64,000 nucleotides of DNA from Elymus sibiricus (lineage: Eukaryota > Streptophyta > Magnoliopsida > Poales > Poaceae). The stretch covers positions 137,535,148 to 137,599,147 of the forward strand of contig CM077665.1 in NCBI GenBank assembly GCA_039707655.1, read 5' to 3'. Shown in pieces: positions 1 through 10,143 of this stretch (its first letter is position 1; each line of letters starts with the position of its first letter). The notes beneath the pieces are model-generated. The model was not told where the DNA came from, ran no database searches, and was given only the letters and a program-made list of their open reading frames with translations. The position numbers were made by a program, and so were the translations under genes.

Positions 1-313
1 AATAGGTACTGGCCACCATTGTAGAGAGGGAGATCCACCCTCACCGAAGAGCCCTCGCGAGGTCACTCAACCACTGTACTAGTTCATCCACAAACCTCTT
101 CGTGAGGCCAATCCACCAAAGCAGGAGTAGGGTTTTACACCTCAAGGTGGCCCGAACCTGGGTAAATCTCTCGTGTCCATCTTCTTGCGCTCTCACGCAT
201 CTTCGGCAGGGTCTGGCTGTGGAGCGGCAGGCTTGAGACTTGAGCTGGTTGGGATCTTTGCACACGCCCCAGAGTTCGAACCTTCTTGGGTCTGCGGAGC
301 CTTGATTCCAACA
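1..313 (+). repeat. 5' LTR of element A, truncated by the window edge
   Basis: This is the R-U5 part of the LTR. It starts just inside the TATA box, which is complete in the 3' copy at 31156-31166, and ends CCAACA at 313. The 3' copy ends CCGACA at 31473. The two copies align without gaps apart from scattered substitutions. Confidence 0.85.
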
Positions 314-333
314 TTTGGTGCGCCAGGTAGGGG
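314..333 (+). other. Primer-binding site of element A
   Basis: TTTGGTGCGCCAGGTAGGGG directly follows the LTR end, where the minus-strand primer tRNA anneals. I do not assign the tRNA species. Confidence 0.6.
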
Positions 334-336
334 AGT

Positions 337-1118
337 GTGGAAGCTCCATCTTCACCAGCCGCGCTTCACCCTCGCCTCCTCACCTCCAAGGCGGGCGTTG
401 CTCCCAAGGCCAGGCAGCCCGCAGCCTGCGAGGACGCCTTGGTTTGCCTGACCACGCCCTCGGTCGCTTGTATCCTCGGTGGGTCACAGACGCCCGCGTC
501 CGGTCGCCATGTCAAGCAGTTTCTCCACCAGGCGGGCGCAGCTCAGCCGCGGCTCGAGGCCCCGCAGAGCAGGGCGGAGCCGGAGACCGACATCACCTTC
601 GACTCCAGGGACCATCCTAGGACGACAGTCGCTGCTGGTGCACTCCCCATGCTGTGCACGCCCACCATCAGCAACGTTGTGGTCTCCAAGACCCTCATCG
701 ACGGCGGCGCCGGCCTCAACGTCCTTTCTGTGGAGGCCTTCGACATGCTCCAGATGCCCTACGACCAGCTTGCGCCCTCCAGGCCTTTCTCAGGGGTGGT
801 CAGAGGCTCTGCCACCCCCTTGGGGCAGGTGCGTCTCCCCGTCACCTTTGGCACCCGCGACAACTACCGCATCGAGCTGATCGACTTCGACGTGGCCCGC
901 ATCGGCCTCCCGTACAACGCCATCCTGGGATATCCGGCCCTCGCCAAGTTCATGGCGGCGACGCACCCAGGCTACAACGTCATCAAGATGCCTGGCAGCA
1001 GCGGCGTCATCACCATGGTCGGAGATACCAAGGACGCAGTTCGAGCCCTCAAGCTCGTCTACAAGGCCGCAGCGGCCTCGCGCCCAGACGCTGAGAGCAT
1101 CGCACGCGAAGAAGGAGG
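337..1118 (+). pseudogene. Element A gag remnant and aspartic protease, truncated
   Basis: An open frame runs from 337 and is cut by the Angela LTR at 1119. The C-terminal two-thirds is a Ty3/gypsy retropepsin-like domain. The active-site stretch LIDGGAGLN lies near residues 118-126, followed by LGYPALAKF, the usual end of this fold in Tat elements. The protease would release gag and pol products inside the particle. The N-terminal 70 or so residues are only a remnant of the gag-protease linker, and no CCHC zinc knuckle or capsid domain is left. The frame resumes after 10144 but does not reach RT cleanly. Confidence 0.75.
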
Positions 1119-2973
1119 TGTTGGGTAACGTTGCATGGGAAACAAAATTTTTCCTACGCACACACAAGATCTATCCATGGTGATGAGCATCTACGAGAGG
1201 GAGAGTGAATCTACATACCCTTGTAGATCGCTAAGCGGAAGCGTTTAAGAAACGCGGTTGATGTAGTCGAACGTCTCCGCGATCCAAATCGCAAGTCGTC
1301 CCTTGATCCGATCACGAACTAGCACCGAACGGACGGCACCTCCGCGTTCAACACACGTACGGCTTGATGACGTCTTCACCTCCTCGATCCAGCGAGCGAT
1401 GGTGAAGTAGTGGTTGAGTTCCAGCAGCACGACGGCGTGGTGATGGTGGTGAGGAACAATCTCTGCAGGGCTACGCCAAGCGCTACGGAGATTATGACGG
1501 AGGAACTAGAGGGTTAGGGTTGCCGCACACGGCTTGGGGAAATCTTGATGTATCCCGTGTGCTAGCCCTGCCCCTCTATTTATATGTTGAGCCTTGGGGT
1601 CTAAACTTGGAGTAAAAGCCTCCTCCAGGTCGGTTTTGCCCACACAAGGTCGGTTTGGCCCGCAGGGAAAGAGTCCAACTCGGATCCCTGCCGAACCGTG
1701 CACAGCCGCACACAAGCGGTAGTACCGCTTCACACAAGCGGTAGTACCGCTTGGGCGGTAGTACCGCTTCACACAAGCGGTAGTACCGCTCGGGCGGTAG
1801 TACCGCTTCACCAAGCGGTAGTACCGCTTACGCGGCAGCAAAACTACTTTTGCACTTTCCAATACCTCGTGGGCTTTAATCCCTTGGCCCATATAAAGTG
1901 TTCTTGCACCCGAACACTTCGGTAAACATCCGGAACCCCTTCCGGTGAACTCCGTAACTCTTCCGGAGATCAAAACACTATTATCACATATATCAATCTT
2001 TACCTCCAGACTATTCCGGAGATCCTCGTCATGTCCGGGATCTTATCCGAGACTCCGAACAACTTTCGGTCACCAACATAATAACTCAATTATACTAATC
2101 GTCACCAAACGTTAAGTGTGTAGACCCTGCGGGTTCGAGAACTATGTAGACATGACCGAGACACCTCTATGGCCAATAACCAATAGCGGGACCTGGATGC
2201 CCATATTGGCTCCTACATATTCTACGAAGATCTTTTATCGGTCGAACCTCTATGTCAAGGATTCAGTTAATCCCGTATGCTATTCCCTTTGTTCTTCGGT
2301 ATGTTACTTGCCCGAGATTCGATCGTCGGTATCTCTATACCTAGTTCAATCTCGTTACCGGCAAGTCTCTTTACTCGTTCCGTAATACAAGATCTCGTGG
2401 CTAACACTTTAGTCACATTGCTTGCAAGGCTCATTGTGATGTTGTATTACCGAGTGGGCCCTGAGATACCTCTCCGTCACATGGAGTAACAAATCCCAGT
2501 CTTGATCCATGCCAACCCAACAGACACCCTCGGAGATACCTGTAGAGCACCTTTATAGTCACCCAGTTACGTTGCGACATTTGATACACACAAGGTACTC
2601 CTCCGATGTTAGGGAGTTGCATGATCTCATGGTCATAGGAACAGATACTTGACATGCAGAAAACAATAGCAATAAACTGACACGATCAAATGCTACGTTC
2701 TTAGTTTGGGTCTTGTCCATCACATCATTCTCCTAATGATGTGATCCCGTTATCAAATGACATCTCATGTCAATGGCTAGGAAACCTTAACCATCTTTGA
2801 TCAACGAGCTAGTCAACTAGAGGCTTACTAGGGACACAGTGTTGTCTATGTACCCACACATGTATTTGAGTTTCCAATCAATACAATTATAGCATGGATA
2901 ATAAACGGTTATCATGAACAAGGAAATATAATAATAACCAATTTATTATTGCCTCTAGGGCATATTTCCAACA
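1119..2973 (-). repeat. 3' LTR of the Angela-type element
   Basis: 1,855 bp, the same length as its partner at 8289-10143. It carries the palindromic array at 1714-1829 and a TATA-like ATATAAATAG (minus) at 1576-1585. The PPT follows immediately inside. Confidence 0.95.
1714..1829. repeat. Six-copy palindromic 17-mer array in the Angela 3' LTR
   Basis: Six copies of AAGCGGTAGTACCGCTT or one- to two-base variants starting with GGG. Each has 8-base arms that pair perfectly around one central base. Some copies are adjacent, others are spaced by CACAC-like linkers. Confidence 0.95.
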
Positions 2974-2984
2974 GTCTCCCACTT
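2974..2984 (-). other. Polypurine tract of the Angela element
   Basis: AAGTGGGAGAC on the minus strand directly precedes the 3' LTR. This is the expected plus-strand DNA primer site. Confidence 0.7.
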
Positions 2985-3023
2985 GCACTAGAGTCAATAA
3001 TCTAGTTCACATCACTATGTGAT

Positions 3024-5828
3024 TTACATTGTAATGAATCGAACACCCATGCAGTTCTGGTGTTGTTCATGTTTAGCCCTTGGAAGAGGTTTAGTCATCG
3101 GATCTGCAACATTTAGATCCGTGTGTACTTTGCAAATATTTATGTCGTCCTCCTTGATGTAATCGCGGATGGAATTGAAACGTCGCTTTATGTGTCTGGT
3201 CCTCTTGTGAAATCTTGGTTCCTTGGCTAGAGCAATGGCACCAGTGTTATCACAAAACAGAGTCATTGGGTTAAGCGCACTAGGGACTACTCCAAGATCT
3301 GTCATGAACTCCTTCATCCAGACACCTTCCTTCGTCGCCTCCGAGGCTGCGATGTACTCCGCTTCGCATGTAGAATCAGCTACCATGCTTTGCTTGGAAC
3401 TGCACCAGCTAATCGCACCCCCATTAAGAATAAATACGTATCCGGTTTGAGACTTAGAGTCATCCGGATCAGTGTCAAAGCTTGCATCGACGTAACCCTT
3501 TACGACGAGCTCTTGATCACCTCCATAAACGAGAAACATGTCCTTAGTCCTTTTCAGGTACTTCAGGATATTCTTGACCGCCGTCCAGTGTTCCATTCCT
3601 GGATCACTTGGAAACCTTCCGACCATACTTATGGCAAGGCTGACATCGGGTCTTGTGCACAGCATTGCATACATGATAGAGCCTATGGCCGAAGCATAGG
3701 GGATGACACTCATCTTTTCTCTATCTTCTGCACTCACTGGGCATTGAGTCTTACTCAACTTCACACCTTGCAATACAGGCAAGTACCCCTTCTTGGACTG
3801 ATCCATTTTGAACTTCTTCAAAACTTTGTCAAGGTATGTGCTTTGTGAAATTCCTATTAAGCGTCTCGATCTATCTCTATAGATTTTGATGCCTAATATG
3901 AAAGCAGCTTCTCCTAGGTCCTTTATTGAAAAACTCTTGTTCAAATATTCCTTTACGCTTTCCAACATTTCTATATTGTTTCCAATCAGTAATATGTCAT
4001 CCACATATAATATTAGAAACGCTATAGAGCTCCCACTCACTTTCTTGTAAATACAAGCTTCTCCGTAAACTTGTATAAACTCGAACGCTTTGATCACCTC
4101 ATCAAAACGAAGATTCCAACTCCGAGATGCTTGCACCAGTCCATAAATGGATCGCTGGAGTTTGCAAACTTTGTCAGCATTTTCTGGATCGACAAAACCT
4201 TCTGGTTGCATCATATACAACTCTTCCTCAAGGAAACCGTTAAGGAACGCTGTTTTGACATCCATCTGCCAAATTTCATAATCGAAAAAGGCAGCTATTG
4301 CTAACATGATTCTGACGGACTTAAGCATCGCTACGGGTGAGAAGGTCTCATCGTAGTCAACTCCTTGAACTTGTGAAAAACCCTTTGCCACAAGTCGAGC
4401 TTTATAGACGGTGACATTACCGTCCGCGTCCGTCTTCCTCTTAAAGATCCATTTGTTCTGAATGGCCTTACGCCCTTCAGGTAATACTTCCAAAGTCCAT
4501 ACTTTGTTTTCATACATGGATCCCATCTCGGATTTCATGGCCTCTAACCACTTCTCGGAATCCGGGCCCATCATCGCTTCTCCATAGCTCGTAGGTTCAT
4601 CGTTGTCCAACAACATGACCTCTAAGACAGGGTTGCCGTACCACTCAGGAGTAGTACGCGTCCTTGTCGACCTACGAGGTTCGATAGCAACTTGATCCAA
4701 AGCTTCATGATCATCATCATTAACTTCCTCTTCAGCTAATGTAGGCTCCACAGAAACAACTTTCTGCGCTGCGCTACTCTCAGGTTGAAGTAAAGGTTCA
4801 ACAACCTCATCAAGTTCTATCTTCCTCCCACTCAATTCTTTCGAGAGAAACTCTTTCTCAAGAAATGTTCCGTTTTTAGCGACAAACACTTTGCCTTCGG
4901 ATCTGAGGTAGAAGGTATACCCAACTGTCTCTTTTGGGTATCCTATGAAGACGCATTTCTCCGCTTTGGGTTCCAGCTTTTCAGGCTGAAGCTTTTTGAC
5001 ATAAGCATCACATCCCCAAACTTTAAGAAACGACAGTTTTGGCTTCTTGCCAAACCAAAGTTCATATGGCGTCGTCTCAACGGATTTCGATGGTGCCCTA
5101 TTTAAAGTGAATGTAGCTGTCTCTAATGCATAACCCCAAAACGATAGTGGCAAATCGGCAAGAGACATCATAGATCGCACCATATCCAATAAGGTTCGAT
5201 TACGACGTTCGGACACACCATTACGCTGTGGTGTTCCAGGCGGTGTCAATTGTGAAACAATTCCACATTGTCTTAAGTGACTGCCAAACTCATAACTCAG
5301 ATATTCTCCTCCTCGATCAGATCGTAGGAATTTAATCTTCTTGTTACGATGATTCTCAACTTCACTCTGAAATTGTTTGAACTTTTCAAATGTTTCAGAC
5401 TTGTGTTTCATTAAGTAAATATACCCATATCTACTTAAGTCATCAGTGAAGGTGAGAAAGTAACAAAAACCACCGCGCGCTTCAATGCTCATCGGACCGC
5501 ACACATCAGTATGTATGATTTCCAATAAGTCACTTGCCCGTTCCATTGTTCCAGAGAACGGCGTTTTAGTCATCTTGCCCATGAGGCATGGCTCACATGT
5601 GTCAAGTGATTCAAAATCAAGTGACTCCAAAAGTCCATCAGCATGGAGCTTCCTCATGCGTTTTACGCCAATATGACCTAAACGGCAGTGCCACAAGAAA
5701 GTGGTATTATCATTATCAATTCTACATCTTTTGGCATCAATGTTATGAACATGTGTATCATTACTATCGAGATTCAACAAGAATAAACCCCTCACATTGG
5801 GTGCATGACCATAAAAGATATTACTCAT
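3024..5828 (-). pseudogene. Angela pol: integrase, reverse transcriptase, RNase H
   Basis: 934 residues from the first Met after the TGA, otherwise open to the end. In order: the GAG-pre-integrase zinc region (HCRLGHIGVKRM, CEPCLMGK); the integrase core with D, D and E in HTDVCGPM, RSDRGGEY and NGVSERRNRT; a linker; a Copia RT with QMDVKTAFLNG and the catalytic YVDDILLIG; and RNase H with VDASFDTD, STCEAEYIAA and CDNTGAIALA. These enzymes copy the RNA and insert the DNA. No other stop or frameshift is visible, so this is almost a full-length polyprotein. It is marked as a pseudogene only because of the upstream TGA. Confidence 0.9.
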
Positions 5829-5873
5829 ATAAATAGAACAACCATTATTCTCTGATTTAAATGAGTAACCGTC

Positions 5874-7007
5874 TCACAATAAACAAGATCCAGATATAAT
5901 GTTCATGCTTAACGCAGGCACCAAATAACACTTATTTAGGTTCATCACTAATCCCGACGGTAATCGAAGAGCGAGCGTGCCGACGGCGATCACATCAACC
6001 TTGGAACCATTTCCCACGCGCATCGTCACTTCGTCCTTTGCCAGCCTCCGTCTATTCCGCAGTTCCTGTTTTGAGTTGCAAATATGAGCAACCGCACCGG
6101 TATCAAATACCCAGGCACTACAACGAGAGTTGGTAAGGTACACATCAATAACATGTATATCATATATACCTTGTTTGTTGTTGGCCGCCTTCTTGTCAGC
6201 CAAATACTTGGGGCAATTCCGCTTCCAGTGTCCAGTTCCCTTGCAATGAAAACACACAGTTTCTGGTTTGGGTCCAGCCTTGGGTTTCTTCACGAGAGGA
6301 GCAACTGCTTTGCCACTCTTCTTGGAGTTACCCTTATTACCCTTGCCATTTTTCTTGAAACTAGTGGTTTTATTGACCATCAACACTTGATGCTCTTTCT
6401 GAATTTCAGACTCAGCGGCTTTCAGCATCGCAAACAGCTCGGCGACTGACTTGTTCATCCCGTGCATGTTATTGTTCAACACGAAGCTCTTGTAGCTAGG
6501 TGGCAATGATTGAAGAACTCTGTCAGTGATAGCCTCTGGCGGAAGGGGCATCCCTAACTCAGCCAGACGGGTGGAGTACCCAGACATTCTGAGCACGTGA
6601 TCACTGATAGACCCGTTCTCCTCCATCTTGCAAGCATAGAACTTATCGGAGATCTCATATCTCTCGATCCGGGCATTCTTCTGAAAGATAAACTTCAACT
6701 CCTGGAACATCTCATATGCTCCATGACGTTCAAAACGTCTTTGAAGTCCCGGTTCTAAGCCATACAACATTGCACATTGAACTATTGAATAATCATCAGA
6801 ACGAGCCTGCCAGGCGTTCACAACGTCTAGAGACTCAACTAGAGCGGGTGGATCACCAAGCGGTGCATCAAGGACATAAGCCTTCTGGGAAGCCGTAAGG
6901 ATAATCCTTAGATTACGGGCCCAGTCCACAAAGTTACTTCCATCATCTTTCAACTTAGCTTTCTCTAGGAACGCATTAAAATTCAGGGGTGCTACTGCGC
7001 GAGCCAT
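5874..7007 (-). pseudogene. Angela gag and protease, ended by an in-frame TGA
   Basis: 377 residues from the ATG at 7007. The N-terminal half is a Copia gag domain. An intact CCHC zinc knuckle, CFHCKGTGHWKRNC, lies near residues 252-265. The protease active-site stretch VFDTGAVAHICNS follows near residues 304-316. The frame stops at TGA (5876-5874), and the same frame continues downstream into integrase, so gag and pol were one polyprotein. The stop is one C-to-T change away from an arginine CGA codon, consistent with deamination of a methylated CpG. Read-through or help in trans would be needed to make pol. Confidence 0.9.
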
Positions 7008-8288
7008 GATCTACAACATAAATATAGCAAAGAGAACTTAGACTATTGTTCTAGATAATGAGTTTAGTTAATCATATTACTTTAAAAACTCCCACTCAAA
7101 TTGACATCCCTCCGATCATTCGAGTGTAACATGATCCAAATCCACCAACTCAAGTCCGATCATCACGTGAGTTGAGGTGGTTTCAATGGTGAACATCTTC
7201 ATGTTGATCATATCTACTATATGACTCATGTTCGACCTTTCGGTCTCTTGTGTTCCAAGGCCATGTCTGTACATGCTAGGCTCGTCAAGTTTAACCCGAG
7301 TGTTCCGCGTGTGCAACATGGCTTGCACCCGTTGTATGTGAACGTGGAGTCTATCACACCCGATCATCACGGCGTGTCTCGAAACGACGAACTTTCGCAA
7401 CGGTGCACACTCGGGGAGAACACAATTTATCTTGAAATTTAAGTGAGGGATCACCTTATAATGCTACCGTCGTCCTAAGCAAAATAAGATGCATAAAAGG
7501 ATTAACATCACATGCAAATCATAAGTGACATGATATGGCCATGAACTTGTGCTTTTGATCTCCATCTCCAAAGCACCGGCATGATCTCCATCGTCACCGG
7601 CATGACACCATGATCTCCATCATCTTGATCTCCATCAACGTGTCGCCATAAGGTTGTCGCGCCGACTGTTGCTTCCACGACTATTGCTAACGTTTAGCGA
7701 TAAAGTAAAGCATTACATAGCACTTAATGATTGACACGCAGGTCATACAATAATTAAAGACAACTCTATGGCTCCTGCCAGTTGCCGTACTCATCGACAT
7801 GCAAGTCGTGATATTCTATACAACACATGATCATCTCATACATCACATATATCTCATCATGTAATTGGCCATATCACATCACAACATACCCTGCAAAAAC
7901 AAGTTAGACGTCCTCTAATTGTTGTTGCAAATTTTACGTGGCTGCTACGGGTTTGCAAGAACCGTTCTTACCTACGCAAAACCACAACGTGGTGTAGTGA
8001 TTGCTTTTTGATCTTCTAAAAGAACCCTCTTCATTGAAATCGATTCAACTAAAGTGAGAGAGACAGACACCCGCTAGCCATCTTTATGCAACGAAGTTAC
8101 ATGTTAGTTGAAGGAACCTGTCTCGCGTAAGTGTACGCGTAATGTCGGTCCGGGCCGCTTCATCTCACAGTACCGCCGAATCAAATATCAACTAGTAACG
8201 GCAAGCAATATGTATACACCCACGCCCACAACTCGTTTGTGTTCTACTCGAGATCTCATCTACGCATAGACCTGGCTCATGATGCCAC
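7008..8288 (-). other. Untranslated leader of the Angela element
   Basis: About 1.28 kb between the PBS and the gag start codon with no credible coding frame. On the given strand, copies of GATCTCCATC cluster at 7558-7650. BARE-type leaders are long and carry dimerisation and packaging signals, but I cannot place those here. Confidence 0.6.
8271..8288 (-). other. Primer-binding site of the Angela element, variant
   Basis: On the minus strand, directly after the 5' LTR, TGGCATCATGAGCC differs from the initiator-Met tRNA complement TGGTATCAGAGCC by one substitution and one extra base. Confidence 0.6.
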
Positions 8289-8745
8289 TGTTGGGTAACG
8301 TTGCATGGGAAACAAAATTTTTCCTACGCACACACAAGATCTATCCATGGTGATGAGCATCTACGAGAGGGAGAGTGAATCTACATACCCTTGTAGATCG
8401 CTAAGCGGAAGCGTTTAAGAAACGCGGTTGATGTAGTCGAACGTCTCCGCGATCCAAATCGCAAGTCGTCCCTTGATCCGATCACGAACTAGCGCCAAAC
8501 GGACGGCACCTCCGCGTTCAACACACGTACGGCTTGATGACGTCTTCACCTCCTCGATCCAGCGAGCGATGGTGAAGTAGTGGTTGAGTTCCAGCAGCAC
8601 GACGGCGTGGTGATGGTGGTGAGGAACAATCTCTGCAGGGCTACGCCAAGCGCTACGGAGATTATGACGGAGGAACTAGAGGGTTAGGGTTGCCGCACAC
8701 GGCTTGGGGAAATCTTGATGTATCCCGTGTGCTAGCCCTGCCCCT

Positions 8746-8755
8746 CTATTTATAT
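8746..8755 (-). promoter_or_regulatory. TATA box of the Angela 5' LTR
   Basis: ATATAAATAG on the minus strand in the 5' LTR, with an identical copy at 1576-1585. BARE1-type LTRs are known to be transcribed from TATA boxes. Choosing this one as the active box is inference. Confidence 0.6.
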
Positions 8756-8883
8756 GTTGAGCCTTGGAGTCTAAACTTGGAGTAAAAGCCTCCTCCAGGT
8801 CGGTTTTGCCCGCACAAGGTCGGTTTGGCCCGCAGGGAAAGAGTCCAACTCGGATCCCTGCCGAACCGTGCACAGCCGCACAC

Positions 8884-8999
8884 AAGCGGTAGTACCGCTT
8901 CACACAAGCGGTAGTACCGCTTGGGCGGTAGTACCGCTTCACACAAGCGGTAGTACCGCTCGGGCGGTAGTACCGCTTCACCAAGCGGTAGTACCGCTT
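8884..8999. repeat. Six-copy palindromic 17-mer array in the Angela 5' LTR
   Basis: Base-for-base the same array as 1714-1829, 7,170 bp further on. On the element's strand it lies upstream of the TATA-like box at 8746-8755. Confidence 0.95.
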
Positions 9000-10143
9000 A
9001 CGCGGCAGCAAAACTACTTTTGCACTTTCCAATACCTCGTGGGCTTTAATCCCTTGGCCCATATAAAGTGTTCTCGCACCCGAACACTTCGGTAAACATC
9101 CGGAACCCCTTCCGGTGAACTCCGTAACTCTTCCGGAGATCAAAACACTATTATCACATATATCAATCTTTACCTCCAGACTATTCCGGAGATCCTCGTC
9201 ATGTCCGGGATCTTATCCGAGACTCCGAACAACTTTCGGTCACCAACATAATAACTCAATTATACTAATCGTCACCAAACGTTAAGTGTGTAGACCCTGC
9301 GGGTTCGAGAACTATGTAGACATGACCGAGACACCTCTACGGCCAATAACCAATAGCGGGACCTGGATGCCCATATTGGCTCCTACATATTCTACGAAGA
9401 TCTTTTATCGGTCGAACCTCTATGTCAAGGATTCTGTTAATCCCGTATGCTATTCCCTTTGTTCTTCGGTATGTTACTTGCCCGAGATTCGATCGTCGGT
9501 ATCTCTATACCTAGTTCAATCTCGTTACCGGCAAGTCTCTTTACTCGTTCCGTAATACAAGATCTCGTGGCTAACACTTTAGTCACATTGCTTGCAAGGC
9601 TCATTGTGATGTTGTATTACCGAGTGGGCCCTGAGATACCTCTCCGTCACACGGAGTAACAAATCCCAGTCTTGATCCATGCCAACCCAACAGACACCCT
9701 CGGAGATACCTGTAGAGCACCTTTATAGTCACCCAGTTACGTTGCGACGTTTGATACACACAAGGTACTCCTCCGATGTCAGGGAGTTGCATGATCTCAT
9801 GGTCATAGGAACAGATACTTGACATGCAGAAAACAATAGCAATAAACTGACACGATCAAATGCTACGTTCTTAGTTTGGGTCTTGTCCATCACATCATTC
9901 TCCTAATGATGTGATCCCGTTATCAAATGACATCTCATGTCAATGGCTAGGAAACCTTAACCATCTTTGATCAACGAGCTAGTCAACTAGAGGCTTACTA
10001 GGGACACAGTGTTGTCTATGTACCCACACATGTATTTGAGTTTCCAATCAATACAATTATAGCATGGATAATAAACGGTTATCATGAACAAGGAAATATA
10101 ATAATAACCAATTTATTATTGCCTCTAGGGCATATTTCCAACA

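Larger units (their letters stand above)
1..1118 (+). mobile_element. Element A, piece 1: 5' LTR end, PBS and protease of a Tat-lineage Gypsy element
   Basis: This is the first of three pieces of one plus-strand Ty3/gypsy element. It holds the last 313 bases of the 5' LTR, a primer-binding site and a protease-coding stretch. The element is cut at 1118 by the Angela insertion and resumes at 10144, with GGAGG at 1114-1118 and again at 10144-10148. LTR bases 1-313 match the 3' LTR end at 31161-31473 closely. The protease lies only about 300 bases from the PBS, so most of gag is missing. Tat lineage is inferred from the second, archaeal-type RNase H in piece 2 and the antisense gene in piece 3. 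Confidence 0.85.
1119..10143 (-). mobile_element. Complete Angela/BARE1/WIS-type Copia retrotransposon
   Basis: A 9,025 bp insertion with two 1,855 bp LTRs, flanked by the perfect 5 bp duplication GGAGG (1114-1118, 10144-10148). Read on the minus strand the LTR begins TGTTGGAAATATGCCC and ends CCCAACA, the ends of the BARE1/Angela/WIS group. Domain order is gag, protease, integrase, RT, RNase H (Copia). I count about 10 differences between the LTRs, nine of them transitions, or about 0.5%. At the often-used grass rate of 1.3e-8 per site per year that is roughly 0.2 million years. It is the youngest insertion datable here and sits in element A. Confidence 0.95.
8289..10143 (-). repeat. 5' LTR of the Angela-type element
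   Basis: The promoter-bearing LTR for this minus-strand element, 1,855 bp and about 99.5% identical to 1119-2973. It ends at the GGAGG target duplication. Confidence 0.95.

Noticed and set aside
1714..1829. CRISPR-like look of short repeats with short spacers
   Set aside because: Spacers are absent or a few bases, the repeat is itself a 17-base palindrome, it is inside a plant LTR, and no cas genes exist.
1506..1973. 155-residue frame with KRYYRPSGTTACV repeats in the Angela LTR (and its copy at 8676-9143)
   Set aside because: It is only the translation of the palindromic 17-mer array and lies wholly in an LTR promoter region.
2125..2145. tRNA-like GGTTCGAGAAC (T-arm-like) word in the Angela LTR
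   Set aside because: No acceptor, D or anticodon stems can be drawn around it.
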